Assembly: GCF_024807145.1 (NCBI RefSeq)
Contig: NZ_JANUCA010000010.1
Location: forward strand, 1 to 64,000
Direction of reading: 5' to 3'
From: Microbacterium sp. AK031
Lineage (GTDB): Bacteria > Actinomycetota > Actinomycetes > Actinomycetales > Microbacteriaceae
Length of the DNA stretch: 64,000 bases
Of the stretch, positions 30,316 to 38,898 are shown piece by piece. Each line of letters begins with the position of its first letter. Position 1 is the first letter of the stretch. The notes under the pieces are model-generated. The model saw only the letters and a list, made by a program, of their open reading frames with translations. It had not been told where the DNA came from and did no database searches. A program made the translations under genes and the position numbers.

Positions 30316-31112
30316 CTCTTGAGGCTCGCCGTGTCTCCTGGCGGCGCGGGGGCGCCCTGGTCCTCGACGATGTGACGCTCCGACCTGAGCCCGGCTCGAC
30401 GGTCGGACTGCTGGGTCCTAACGGTTCGGGGAAGTCATCCCTTCTGAGGCTGCTGCAGGGAATCGCGAGGCCCGACACCGGCGTGGTCACCCTCGATGAC
30501 ACCGATCTGTCGCGTCTGCGGCGGCGTGAGATCGCTCGGGCAGTGGCCAGCGTCACCCAGCACGCAGACACCGATGCAGAGATCGTGGTGCGCGATGTGG
30601 TGCGGCTGGGCCGTACTCCGCACCGATTGGCATTCGGTGGAGACCTGTCACGGGATGAACGCGTCATCTCCGATGCGCTCGCGCACGTCGGCCTCACCAC
30701 CAAGGCCGACCACCTCTGGCACACGCTCTCCGGCGGGGAACGTCAGCGTGCGCACATCGCCAGGGCTCTGGCGCAGGAACCGAGGGAGCTTCTCCTCGAC
30801 GAGCCGACGAATCATCTCGACATCCGCCACCAGCTCGAAGTGCTGGAACTGGTGGCCGCGCTGCCTGTGACCGCGATCATCGCCCTGCACGACCTCAACC
30901 TGGCGGCGATGTTCTGCGACACGGTCGTCGTCCTCCAGCATGGGCGGGTGATCGCCGCCGGTGCGCCAGACGAGATCCTCACCCCCGAACTCATCGCGGA
31001 CGTCTACGGCGTCAGGGCACGCGTGACGCGCGATGATCTTTCGGGGCGTCCGACGGTGAACTTCCAACCGGGGCCGCCGGTGCTCAGCCGAGTGGGCGTC
31101 GACACGGCGTGA
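30312..31112 (+). CDS. ABC transporter ATP-binding protein (FepC/BtuD type)
   Basis: 266-residue ATPase. Walker A GPNGSGKSS is near residue 36, the Q loop near VTQHAD, the signature LSGGERQR near 139, Walker B ELLLDEPTNHLDIRH near 157, and the switch His in IALHDLNLA. It powers the FecCD permease upstream, to which it is coupled. Confidence 0.95.
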   Translation: MTLEARRVSWRRGGALVLDDVTLRPEPGSTVGLLGPNGSGKSSLLRLLQGIARPDTGVVTLDDTDLSRLRRREIARAVASVTQHADTDAEIVVRDVVRLGRTPHRLAFGGDLSRDERVISDALAHVGLTTKADHLWHTLSGGERQRAHIARALAQEPRELLLDEPTNHLDIRHQLEVLELVAALPVTAIIALHDLNLAAMFCDTVVVLQHGRVIAAGAPDEILTPELIADVYGVRARVTRDDLSGRPTVNFQPGPPVLSRVGVDTA

Positions 31113-31152
31113 GCACATCGACCCCGGCGGTACCGGTGCGATCGACGGGACG

Positions 31153-32274
31153 CTATCCGTCAACCAGGGTCAGCTCGTGCGGAGCGACGTTGAGGCGTTC
31201 GCAGCCATCGGCCGTGACCACCACGATGTCCTCTATGCGGGCTCCCCATTCGCCCGAGAAGTAGATGCCGGGCTCGATGCTGAACGCCATGCCCTCGCGC
31301 AGCACCAGGTCGTTGCCGGGGGCGATGTACGGTTCCTCGTGCACCGAGACTCCGATGCCGTGCCCCGTGCGGTGCAGGAATGCATCGCCCAGGCCGGAGG
31401 CAGCCAGTACGTTTCGGGCGGCAGCATCCACCTCAGATGCCGTCGCGCCCGGTCGCGAGGCATCCACGGCTGCCTGCTGGGCGCGCACGAGCACAGCGAT
31501 GCGCTCCGCCACGGCGGGGTCGGGGTCGCCGACGACGTACGTCCGGGTGCTGTCCGAGTTGTAGCCGCTGGGCACCGCGCCGCCGATGTCGACCACGACG
31601 ATGTCACCGTTGTGGATCATGCGATCTGAAACCTCGTGATGCGGGTCCGCGCCGTTCGGGCCGGAGCCGACGATCACGAACTCCACAGTGCGGTGTCCCT
31701 CGGCCACGATCGCCGACGCGATGTCGGCGGCGACCTCGCGTTCGGTGCGGCCGGCGCGCAGCCACTCCGGAACACGGCGGTGCACGGCGTCGATCGCCTC
31801 GCCGGCACGGCGCAGCTCGGCGATCTCGGTGGCGTCCTTGATCATGCGGCCCTCGCGGAGCACCGGTGTCGCGAGCTCGAGCCGCACGCCGAGTCGTTCG
31901 CCGATCGGGAGGAGGTGCAGAGCCGGGAGCGCATCCGAAACGCCGACACGGGTGGTCGAGGCGAGCGCACCGCTCACCAGCGCGTAGGGGTCTTCACCGT
32001 CCACCCAGTCGAGCACGGCGAGACCGAGCTCGCCCACCGCGGTGGATCGCACCTTCGCGAGCTCCATCCGCGGCACGACGATCGTCGGCGAGAGCGACGG
32101 ACCGATCAGCAGGACGGTCAGCCGTTCGATCGTGTCACCCTCCACGCCGACGAGGTACTGCAGGTCTGGACCCGGTCCGACGACGATCGCATCGAAACCA
32201 CCGTCGGCAGCGAGGGCCGCGGCACGTTCGAGTCGGCTGGCGTACACGGAGGCGGGGAAGGGCAGAGTGCTCAT
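31153..32274 (-). CDS. M24 family metallopeptidase (Xaa-Pro peptidase type)
   Basis: 373-residue protein. An N-terminal creatinase-like domain (residues 1-125) precedes the pita-bread catalytic domain. Metal ligands are visible as Asp in VVVDIGG, Asp in YNSDSTRTY, His in HRTGHGIG, Glu in SIEPGIY and Glu in ARIEDI. It probably removes N-terminal residues before proline; substrate is inferred from the family. It converges with the ABC operon and is divergent from the amidohydrolase gene 95 bases away. Confidence 0.92.
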   Translation of the reverse strand: MSTLPFPASVYASRLERAAALAADGGFDAIVVGPGPDLQYLVGVEGDTIERLTVLLIGPSLSPTIVVPRMELAKVRSTAVGELGLAVLDWVDGEDPYALVSGALASTTRVGVSDALPALHLLPIGERLGVRLELATPVLREGRMIKDATEIAELRRAGEAIDAVHRRVPEWLRAGRTEREVAADIASAIVAEGHRTVEFVIVGSGPNGADPHHEVSDRMIHNGDIVVVDIGGAVPSGYNSDSTRTYVVGDPDPAVAERIAVLVRAQQAAVDASRPGATASEVDAAARNVLAASGLGDAFLHRTGHGIGVSVHEEPYIAPGNDLVLREGMAFSIEPGIYFSGEWGARIEDIVVVTADGCERLNVAPHELTLVDG

Positions 32275-32368
32275 CCCCGACACGCTACTCCGGGCTGCGG
32301 CTCGACTCGTGAACGACTTCATCCGTTCACCTCGACTCTCCGGTTCGCGGCTCTGCCAGACTGACGCC

Positions 32369-33979
32369 ATGACGACGACGCTCTTCACCGGCCGCATCCG
32401 CCCGCTCGGCGGAGACACAGAGGCCGGCATCGAGACCGAGGTCGAGGCGCTCGCCGTCGAGGATGGGCGGATCGTCGCGCTCGGCACTGCCGACGCGCTG
32501 AAGGCGCAGCATCCGGATGCCGACACCGTCGCGCTGGACGGCTGGGTCATGCCCGGCCTCATCGAGCCGCATGGGCATCCCGCGTACTCGTCGATCCTGC
32601 TTTCGGACCTCGTGGTCGACATCCGGCCGGTCACGATCCCGGATGCCGTGGGCGTGCTCGCCGCGCTGAAGCAGGCCGTCGCGGATGCCGACGGGCAGGC
32701 CGTGTTCGCGAACGGGTGGGATGCGCTGCTGCAGCGCGGGCTCCCCGACCCCGACATGCACTGGCTCGACGAGTTCGCCGGCGACGTTCCCCTCGTCGTG
32801 ATCCACAACTCCGGCCACTCGGCGTACTTCAACGCCGCTGCCGCTCGCGCCGCCGGCGTGGACCGCGACACCCCTGATCCCGCAGGCGCCCGCTTCGCTC
32901 GTGACGCGAACGGTGACCTGGCCGGCGTCGCGTTCGAAGAGGCAGCCGTCGAGCAGGTCGTCGCCCCCATGCTCGCTCGTGCGAAGCAGCACCTGCCGGA
33001 ACTGCTCGTCGCGCACCTGCGTGATCTGTCGCGGCGCGGCATAACGACCGTCTCCGACCTGTCGTGGAACCCCGATCTGAACCTGCTCATCCAGGCGCTG
33101 CACGCACATGGTCAACTGCCGGTGCGTCTGCGCTGGTACGAGATGTCACGTCCCGGTGGCGCGGCAGTACCGCGCGGCGGTGACGACCCGATGTTCCGCC
33201 AGACGGGCGTGAAGACCTGGTCGGACGGCTCGCCGTGGATCGGCAACATCGCCACGTCCTTCCCGTATCTCGACACCGAGGCGACGCGAGACCTCGGTCT
33301 CGAACCGCACCACATCGGCACCGCGAACTACACCACCGAGCAGCTGCTCGCGATCGCCGAGCCCTATGCGGCGGGCGGATGGCAGCTCGCCTGTCATGCG
33401 CACGGCGACCGTGCGATCGACTCGACACTCGACGTGTACGAGCAGATCATCACCGCGCACGCGCTCACCGATCACCGGTTCCGTCTTGAGCACTGCGGCG
33501 CGATGACGCCCGCGCAGTTCACGCGCGCAGCATCCCTCGGCGTCACGGTCAGCCTGTTCGTCGACCACATCACCTACTGGGGGGAGGTGCTCGTCGACGC
33601 TCTGTTCGGGCCACAGCACGGCGGTGCATGGGCGGATGCCGGAGCCGCCTTCGCCGCTGGGCACCGCGCCACGTTCCACAACGACGGCTGGGTCACACCG
33701 AACGAGCCGTTCCGCAACATGGCGGTCGCCGAGACGCGCACCACGCGTTCAGGATTCCGGATGCCGGGCGGCACACCCGTCACGCGTGCTCAGGCACTTG
33801 CCGGGCAGACGACGAACGCGGCCTGGCAGCTGTTCAGCGAGCATGAGGTCGGCGCACTCGCCCCCGGCCTGTTCGCCGACTTCATCGTGGTCGACCGTGA
33901 TCCGGTGACGGTCACCGCGGAAGAGATCGCCGAGACGGTGGTGCGGGCGACCTATCTTGGCGGCCTCCGCGTGCATTGA
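32369..33979 (+). CDS. Amidohydrolase, YtcJ-like
   Basis: 536-residue metal-dependent hydrolase of the amidohydrolase_3 (YtcJ) group. Metal-binding sites are MPGLIEPHGHPAYSS near residue 65 and LACHAHGDRAID near residue 345. GLFADFIVVDRDP near the end is typical of the flanking beta domain. Substrate unknown. It stands alone between the peptidase and the convergent tautomerase. Confidence 0.88.
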   Translation: MTTTLFTGRIRPLGGDTEAGIETEVEALAVEDGRIVALGTADALKAQHPDADTVALDGWVMPGLIEPHGHPAYSSILLSDLVVDIRPVTIPDAVGVLAALKQAVADADGQAVFANGWDALLQRGLPDPDMHWLDEFAGDVPLVVIHNSGHSAYFNAAAARAAGVDRDTPDPAGARFARDANGDLAGVAFEEAAVEQVVAPMLARAKQHLPELLVAHLRDLSRRGITTVSDLSWNPDLNLLIQALHAHGQLPVRLRWYEMSRPGGAAVPRGGDDPMFRQTGVKTWSDGSPWIGNIATSFPYLDTEATRDLGLEPHHIGTANYTTEQLLAIAEPYAAGGWQLACHAHGDRAIDSTLDVYEQIITAHALTDHRFRLEHCGAMTPAQFTRAASLGVTVSLFVDHITYWGEVLVDALFGPQHGGAWADAGAAFAAGHRATFHNDGWVTPNEPFRNMAVAETRTTRSGFRMPGGTPVTRAQALAGQTTNAAWQLFSEHEVGALAPGLFADFIVVDRDPVTVTAEEIAETVVRATYLGGLRVH

Positions 33980-33986
33980 TCCTGGG

Positions 33987-34217
33987 TCAGGCGGAGTGAG
34001 ACGCTGCGCGTGCCACGGCAGCGGCGCGGTCGTCGTCTTCACTCGCAAGCACGCCGCCGTTCGCGACCAAGTCGGCCGCCACCTCTTCGAACATGATCCG
34101 CACGTGCTCGCGTTGTGCACCCAAGGCCTCGACCGCAGCAAGAGTGACTGCCTCGGCGAAGGCGCGGCGCTGGTCAACGGTGCGCCCAGGGAGCAGTTCG
34201 ACTCTGATGTTCGGCAT
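33987..34217 (-). CDS. 4-oxalocrotonate tautomerase-like protein
   Basis: 76-residue small tautomerase. After Met removal Pro1 would be the catalytic base (MPNIRVELLPGRT). I chose the ATG two codons inside the longest frame because it places proline second. The motif RVELLPGRTVDQRRAFAEAVT and EHVRIMFEEV are typical. Substrate unknown; convergent with the amidohydrolase. Confidence 0.85.
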   Translation of the reverse strand: MPNIRVELLPGRTVDQRRAFAEAVTLAAVEALGAQREHVRIMFEEVAADLVANGGVLASEDDDRAAAVARAASHSA

Positions 34218-34275
34218 GGCCACAGCCTAGGACACACGGCGGGACGGGCTTCATCACCCCGAGTAGTGTGATGCC

Positions 34276-34698
34276 ATGGATCTGCGTGTCGCAGCATATG
34301 CGGTCGTCACCGATGACGACGACAGGGTGCTGCTGGCGCGATGGACCGAGGGTCGCCGGGTCGCATGGACGATGCCCGGTGGCGGTCTCGAGGCCGGGGA
34401 GGACCCGGAAGACGCCGTTCGCCGTGAAGTTCGCGAGGAGACCGGGTACACGGTGCATGTGAAGGAGCTTCTCGGCATCCATTCCCGCGTGATCCCTGCC
34501 GGCAGGCGAGTGAGGAAGTCGGGGGAACCGCTGCACACCCTGCGAATCGTCTACCGCGCCAAGATCAGCGGCGGAAAGCTGCGTTTCGAGGAGAACGGCT
34601 CCACCGATATGGCGGGGTGGTTCTCACTGCCCGCTCTCGCGGAACTGCAGCGCGTGAAGCTCGTCGACATCGCGCTGCGGATGGCCGAGATCATCTGA
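34276..34698 (+). CDS. NUDIX hydrolase
   Basis: 140-residue hydrolase of nucleoside diphosphate-linked compounds. The Nudix box GGLEAGEDPEDAVRREVREE then TGY fits GX5EX7REUXEEXGU and sits at about residues 36-58. Substrate cannot be told from sequence. The start is 58 bases from the divergent tautomerase. Confidence 0.9.
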   Translation: MDLRVAAYAVVTDDDDRVLLARWTEGRRVAWTMPGGGLEAGEDPEDAVRREVREETGYTVHVKELLGIHSRVIPAGRRVRKSGEPLHTLRIVYRAKISGGKLRFEENGSTDMAGWFSLPALAELQRVKLVDIALRMAEII

Positions 34699-34719
34699 CT
34701 CGCAGAGGTCTGCGGGAGG

Positions 34720-35268
34720 TCAGTCGCGCGGCTGCTCCGGCACGGTGATATCGGCGACCGTCGCACCATAGGCGGCGATCAGGTCATCAGCGTCGACGAA
34801 CAGGCTGTACCCGTGCGCGCCCGCGCCCATCGCGACGCGCTGACCGACGATCGACTCGTCGGCGTAGATCGGCCAGTCGGTGGTGCTGCCGATCGGAACG
34901 ATGGTGCCGCGCTCGTATCCGGTCGCGGCCAGTGCGAGTTCGGCCTCGGGCAGGCGCAGCTTGTTCACGCCGACGATCGCACGCAGCCTCGGCCACGAGA
35001 TCGATCGGCCACCCGGCACGAGCGCGAAGAGATAGCTGTCATCGGTGCGCTTGACGACCAGCGTCTTGACGATGCCCGACGGATCGATCCCGAGCAGCGC
35101 CGCCGCCTCATGCAGGCTGTTCGCGTGAGGGCGCTCACGGATCTCGATGTCCAGACCACGGGCCGCCGCGGCATCCCGCACGCGCGCGTGCTGCTGCTGC
35201 TGCATGACATCGACCCCCGAGCCCGTGGAAGGGTCAGGGGTCGAAGCGGCAGAAGCCGACGGGGTCAC
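34720..35268 (-). CDS. YbaK/EbsC-type aminoacyl-tRNA deacylase
   Basis: 182 residues from a GTG that overlaps the upstream stop as GTGA; the conserved part begins at MQQQQHARVRDAAAARG (residue 22). The YbaK/ProX editing domain shows the catalytic lysine in KTLVVKRTDDSY, VNKLRLPEAE and GYERGTIVPIGS. Relatives hydrolyse mischarged Cys- or Ala-tRNA(Pro). The N-terminal 20 residues (TPDPSTGSG) come from a dispersed repeat and may not be native to the family. Confidence 0.88.
   Translation of the reverse strand: MTPSASAASTPDPSTGSGVDVMQQQQHARVRDAAAARGLDIEIRERPHANSLHEAAALLGIDPSGIVKTLVVKRTDDSYLFALVPGGRSISWPRLRAIVGVNKLRLPEAELALAATGYERGTIVPIGSTTDWPIYADESIVGQRVAMGAGAHGYSLFVDADDLIAAYGATVADITVPEQPRD
35211..35243. 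repeat. Dispersed GAGCC-GT-GAAGGG repeat, copy 1
   Basis: An imperfect dyad (CGACCCC ... GGGGTCG) around the core GAGCCCGTGGAAGGGTCA. Related cores occur at 47800 and 56044. It lies in the 5' coding end of the YbaK gene. Confidence 0.55.
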
Positions 35269-35762
35269 GCGTCAGGGGCGGCGAGCGGGTCGTCTGCGAC
35301 CCAGAGCTCGTCATCCGTGCGCAGTGCCTGCCATGCGGCGTAGAGCACGCCGACGGCCGCAGCCGCGCCGAGAACAATCGCGATGACGGAGCCGATGCCT
35401 GGCCCCTGCTTCTTCTTCACGATGCGTCCCTTGGAGAACTCGAGGCCCTGGCGCTTGGCGTTCGCCACATCCCACGCGGAGAGGGCGGAACCGACGACGC
35501 CGCCAACGAGCGGGACGACCTTGTCGTCCACGACGTGGCGACCGAGCTTCACGCCGCGGTCCACTGTGGGGGCGACCCGGCGGTTGTATGCGTCCTGCAC
35601 GACAGGAAGCACCTGCTCACGTCCGACGCCTGCGAGCTGACGGCTGGCCTCGCGAGCGATCTCGGCGGCGTGGCCGACGACCTCCTGCTGGGATTCCCAG
35701 AGCTCGGTGGCGTTATCGCGCAGACGGCGCAGTTCTTTCTTCCGCTTGCGGGTGAGGCTCAC
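35265..35762 (-). CDS. Conserved hypothetical protein with a C-terminal membrane helix
   Basis: 165 residues. The N-terminus is strongly basic (MSLTRKRKKELRRLRDNA), followed by an amphipathic helical region and one clear membrane helix at about residues 122-142 (IGSVIAIVLGAAAAVGVLYAAW). GTG start with a strong AGGAGAA upstream. It is coupled to the YbaK gene. I do not recognise a functional domain; some homologues carry misleading helicase labels. Confidence 0.8.
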   Translation of the reverse strand: MSLTRKRKKELRRLRDNATELWESQQEVVGHAAEIAREASRQLAGVGREQVLPVVQDAYNRRVAPTVDRGVKLGRHVVDDKVVPLVGGVVGSALSAWDVANAKRQGLEFSKGRIVKKKQGPGIGSVIAIVLGAAAAVGVLYAAWQALRTDDELWVADDPLAAPDA

Positions 35763-35918
35763 GATGTTCTCCTGTCGACTTGGAGTACGGGTTCCCCATC
35801 TTGCCAGACGAGACTGGATGCTGGCAGTGATTGTGCCGACCCTTGTCCTCCGGAGCCGCGCGCGCTACCGTAACGACGCTTCCGGCCGGCACACTGCTGG
35901 CTCTGCGACAATGGAGGC

Positions 35919-36476
35919 ATGGCTCAGCACTCTCACGTCGCAACCCTGCACACCAACCACGGCGATATCGTCGTCAACCTCTTCGGCGACCACGCCCCGA
36001 AGACGGTCAAGAACTTCGTCGGCCTGTCCGACGGCACTCAGGAGTGGACCGACCCCGCAACGGGCAAGCCCGGCGAGGGCGCCCTCTACAAGGACGTCAT
36101 CTTCCACCGCATCATCCCGAACTTCATGATCCAGGGCGGCGACCCGCTCGGCCAGGGCGTGGGCGGCCCCGGCTACAACTTCGATGACGAGATCAACATG
36201 GAGCTCAACTTCAACGAGCCCTACATCCTCGCCATGGCCAACGCGGGCCTGCGTCGCAACGCGATCACCGGCAAGGCCGAGGGCACGAACGGCTCGCAGT
36301 TCTTCATCACGACCGACCCGACCCCGTGGCTGCAGGGCAAGCACACGATCTTCGGCGAGGTCGCGGATGACGCCTCCAAGAAGGTCGTCGACGCCATCGC
36401 CGCGGTCCCCACCGCCGCCGGTGACAAGCCGCTCGAGGACGTCGTCCTGCAGTCGGTCGACATCGCCGCCGTCTGA
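35919..36476 (+). CDS. Peptidyl-prolyl cis-trans isomerase (cyclophilin type)
   Basis: 185-residue cyclophilin without signal peptide, so cytoplasmic. Family residues include VIFHRIIPNFMIQGGDPLGQGVGGPGY (active-site Arg, Phe and Gln), GSQFFITTDPTPWLQGKHTIFGEV. It speeds proline isomerisation in protein folding. GGAGG lies unusually close to the ATG. Positioned just before rhomboid and crgA, as in other actinobacteria. Confidence 0.95.
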   Translation: MAQHSHVATLHTNHGDIVVNLFGDHAPKTVKNFVGLSDGTQEWTDPATGKPGEGALYKDVIFHRIIPNFMIQGGDPLGQGVGGPGYNFDDEINMELNFNEPYILAMANAGLRRNAITGKAEGTNGSQFFITTDPTPWLQGKHTIFGEVADDASKKVVDAIAAVPTAAGDKPLEDVVLQSVDIAAV

Positions 36477-36501
36477 GTTCAGACTTCTCAGGCCGATCCG
36501 G

Positions 36502-37398
36502 ATGACGACACCCGAGTTCACGACCAATCGTGACAACTTCTGCTACCGCCATCCGGATCGGCAGAGCTTCGTGCTCTGTCAGCGCTGCATGCGCACCATC
36601 TGCCCCGAGTGCCAGACGCAGGCCGCCGTCGGCGTCATCTGCCCGGAGTGCATGAAGGCCGAGCGCAGCAACCGCACTCCCGCACAGAAACGCGCACAGC
36701 GGCAGTGGGGTCGTGGCGGCAGCGCCCGCGGCTCACTGACGGCCGTGCAATCGGGCCGTCCGATGATGACCTACGGGATCATCGCGGTGACGGCCTTCGT
36801 CGGTCTTCTGCAGCTGGTGCCGGGCCTGGGTATCACCGGACTCTTCGAGTTCTGGATCGGCTACCTCTTCCCCGAGCTCTCCGGAGCGCCGTTCCAGCCC
36901 TGGCGCCTGCTCACGGCAGCCCTGGTGCACAGCGGCATCTGGCACATCGGTCTCAACATGCTCGCGCTCTGGTTGATCGGCCGGAGCCTCGAGCCCATGC
37001 TCGGGCGCTGGCGCTTCCTCGCGCTCTACGTGCTCGGCGCTCTCGGCGGATCGGTCGCGGTCGGGATCATCTCGCCGACCACGGCGACCGTCGGCGCATC
37101 CGGCGCGGTGTTCTCGCTGTTCGGCGCCCTGCTCGTGATCGGCCTGCACCTGGGGGCCAACATGACCGGTCTGTTCGTGCTGCTCGGCATCAACCTCGTG
37201 ATCGGATTCATCCCCGGCTTCAACATCGCGTGGCAGGCGCACGTGGGCGGTGCGGCCGTCGGCGCCCTGGTCGGTCTGATCGTGCTGCGCACCCGCAAGC
37301 GGCAGCAGCGCGTCTGGCAGATCCTGCTCCTCATCGCGCTCGCCGCACTCCTGCTCGCCGCGGTCTTCATAGTCCCGCCACTCCTCATCGGCGTCTGA
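36502..37398 (+). CDS. Rhomboid family intramembrane serine protease
   Basis: 298 residues. An N-terminal cysteine-rich zinc-binding-like segment (residues 14-50, five CxxC-like cysteines plus a His) leads into seven or so membrane helices. The catalytic dyad is Ser200 in GASGAVFS and His247 in WQAHVGGAAVG; the conserved HxxxN is HIGLNMLALW near residue 151. It cleaves membrane proteins within the bilayer; substrate unknown. Confidence 0.93.
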   Translation: MTTPEFTTNRDNFCYRHPDRQSFVLCQRCMRTICPECQTQAAVGVICPECMKAERSNRTPAQKRAQRQWGRGGSARGSLTAVQSGRPMMTYGIIAVTAFVGLLQLVPGLGITGLFEFWIGYLFPELSGAPFQPWRLLTAALVHSGIWHIGLNMLALWLIGRSLEPMLGRWRFLALYVLGALGGSVAVGIISPTTATVGASGAVFSLFGALLVIGLHLGANMTGLFVLLGINLVIGFIPGFNIAWQAHVGGAAVGALVGLIVLRTRKRQQRVWQILLLIALAALLLAAVFIVPPLLIGV

Positions 37399-37622
37399 GG
37401 TCCTACCCGGACGGACGCCTCCGATCCCGGTCAGCAGTTGTTAACACCGTTCTCCACCCCTGTGAATAACACCGGTGTAATTCTCCCCACCCTGTGCACA
37501 ACCCTGTGGATAACTCCGGGCTGACCTGCCGCGTGAACCGCACTCCCGCAGCATCCCCCGCGGGTACGGCGAAAGGCCCCTCGCGAACGAGGGGCCTTTC
37601 GAAAGACAGCGAATGCGCGGCG
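37399..37622. promoter_or_regulatory. Rhomboid-crgA intergenic region with DnaA-box-like sites
   Basis: A perfect box TGTGGATAA lies at 37505-37513 and a one-mismatch box TGTGAATAA at 37461-37469, with further TCCAC-containing fragments (37452-37458) and a GTTAACACCGTT stretch (37440-37451) like that in oriC. No gene is present. A terminator hairpin follows at 37570-37601. Confidence 0.7.
37570..37601. terminator. Terminator between rhomboid and crgA
   Basis: Perfect 14-bp stem CGAAAGGCCCCTCG / CGAGGGGCCTTTCG with loop CGAA, usable from both converging transcripts. Confidence 0.87.
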
Positions 37623-37862
37623 TCAGCGCCAGCGCGTCGTCATGAGGAATCCGATCATCGCGATGCCGAGACCGATGGCGAGGTTCCACGATCCGATGCC
37701 CGGAACCGGGAACTGCATGCCCGAGATGTAGAAGACCAGGATCCACACGAGGCCCAGCAGCATGAAGCCGAGCATCACCGGCTTGAACCACACGGCGTTC
37801 GGGGCGGCCTCGCCCTCAGCGCGCTCGACAGCGGGTTCTTCGCTCTTACGGTCTCGTGCCAT
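37623..37862 (-). CDS. crgA: Cell division protein CrgA
   Basis: 79-residue membrane protein with two helices (about residues 27-49 and 58-75) separated by GMQFPVPGIGSWN, the standard CrgA pattern. CrgA binds FtsZ, FtsI and other divisome parts and coordinates septation in actinobacteria. The N-terminus is charged and cytosolic. Position beside the envelope kinase cluster is conserved. Confidence 0.95.
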   Translation of the reverse strand: MARDRKSEEPAVERAEGEAAPNAVWFKPVMLGFMLLGLVWILVFYISGMQFPVPGIGSWNLAIGLGIAMIGFLMTTRWR

Positions 37863-37940
37863 GGGGTCAGTCTACCCAAGACAGCGATGCGTGCCTGCTT
37901 CGATCGCAGGCGTACACCCTGGCGAGATAAGATCGCCGCT

Positions 37941-38732
37941 ATGAGTGCACCTGGGGCGTCGATCAACGCGCGCACTCGGCGTCCTCGCCGGCGTTCGCGG
38001 GCGACGTTCACGAGCGTGCTCGGTGAACTGCTGCTGACCGCCGGCGTGCTCGTGATGCTGTTCGTCGCATGGCAGATGTGGATCGGCGACATCATCATCA
38101 GCGCCCAGAGCAACAGTGCGGGCAGCGCGGTCTCCGAGACCTGGGAGCAGCAACCCGCCCCCGTACCACCGCCGATCGTCGAGAACGATGACGGCGACAC
38201 CTGGTTCGAACCACCGGTGCTGCCGCATCCGGCAGGGGGGGAGACCTTCGCGCAGATGCGGATCCCGCGGTTCGGCGACGACTACAACGTCGCGATCGCC
38301 GGGGGGACCTCGCGACCGGTCACCCTCGACAACGGATGGATCGGCGTGTACGCCCAGTCCGTCATGCCAGGAGAAGTGGGCAATTTCTCCGTCGCCGGTC
38401 ACCGCACCACCTGGGGTGCTCCGCTGAACCGGATGGACAAGCTGCGCATCGACGATGCGATCGTCGTCGAGACTCAGGAGGGCTGGTACACCTATCGATT
38501 CCGCACCCTCGAGTACGTGCAGCCGGATCAGGTCGACGTGCTCCTCGACGTGCCGCAGGTGCCGGGTGCCGTCACCGGAGAGCGCTACCTTACGCTGACC
38601 GCCTGTTCCCCGCTGTACTCGCTTGCCGAGCGCATCATCGGCTATGCCGTCTTCGAGGGGTTTCAGCCCCGCGTCGAGGGCGAACCCGAGTCGCTGACCG
38701 CCGTCGCCGACGTCGCACCCCCATCCATCTGA
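37941..38732 (+). CDS. Class E sortase
   Basis: 263-residue membrane-anchored transpeptidase. A basic N-terminus and one membrane helix (about 25-47) precede a proline-rich linker and the sortase beta barrel. The catalytic His is in SVAGHRTTWG, Cys222 in LTLTACSPLY, and the Arg in AERIIGYAVF. Class E sortases attach LAXTG-type proteins to the actinobacterial wall. ATG chosen at 37941; a longer frame upstream overlaps crgA antisense and is not coding. It forms a small operon with the next two genes. Confidence 0.93.
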   Translation: MSAPGASINARTRRPRRRSRATFTSVLGELLLTAGVLVMLFVAWQMWIGDIIISAQSNSAGSAVSETWEQQPAPVPPPIVENDDGDTWFEPPVLPHPAGGETFAQMRIPRFGDDYNVAIAGGTSRPVTLDNGWIGVYAQSVMPGEVGNFSVAGHRTTWGAPLNRMDKLRIDDAIVVETQEGWYTYRFRTLEYVQPDQVDVLLDVPQVPGAVTGERYLTLTACSPLYSLAERIIGYAVFEGFQPRVEGEPESLTAVADVAPPSI

Positions 38733-38742
38733 GGAAGATCTG

Positions 38743-38898
38743 ATGTACGCAGCAATCTGGCGCATCCTGCCCGGGCCGTGGTGGTTGCGGCTGTTCATCC
38801 TGCTGGTCGTCGTCGCGGCGATCCTCTACGGGCTGTTCTTCTACGTGTTCCCCTGGGTGAGCCCGCTCATCACGCCGGGTGAGGTCGATCTGGAGTGA
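38743..38898 (+). CDS. Small single-pass membrane protein
   Basis: 51 residues, starting MYAAIWRILPGPWWLRLF and with one helix through residues 17-36. The short tail PLITPGEVDLE lies outside or inside depending on topology. It is 10 bases after the sortase stop and its own stop overlaps the next start as GTGA, so it is part of the operon. Similar micro-proteins occur between sortase and the glutamine amidotransferase in relatives; function unknown. Confidence 0.8.
   Translation: MYAAIWRILPGPWWLRLFILLVVVAAILYGLFFYVFPWVSPLITPGEVDLE

Noticed and set aside
37494-37940. Extended start of the sortase gene upstream of 37941
   Set aside because: Runs over the terminator and antisense to crgA; the protein begins with a basic anchor at 37941.
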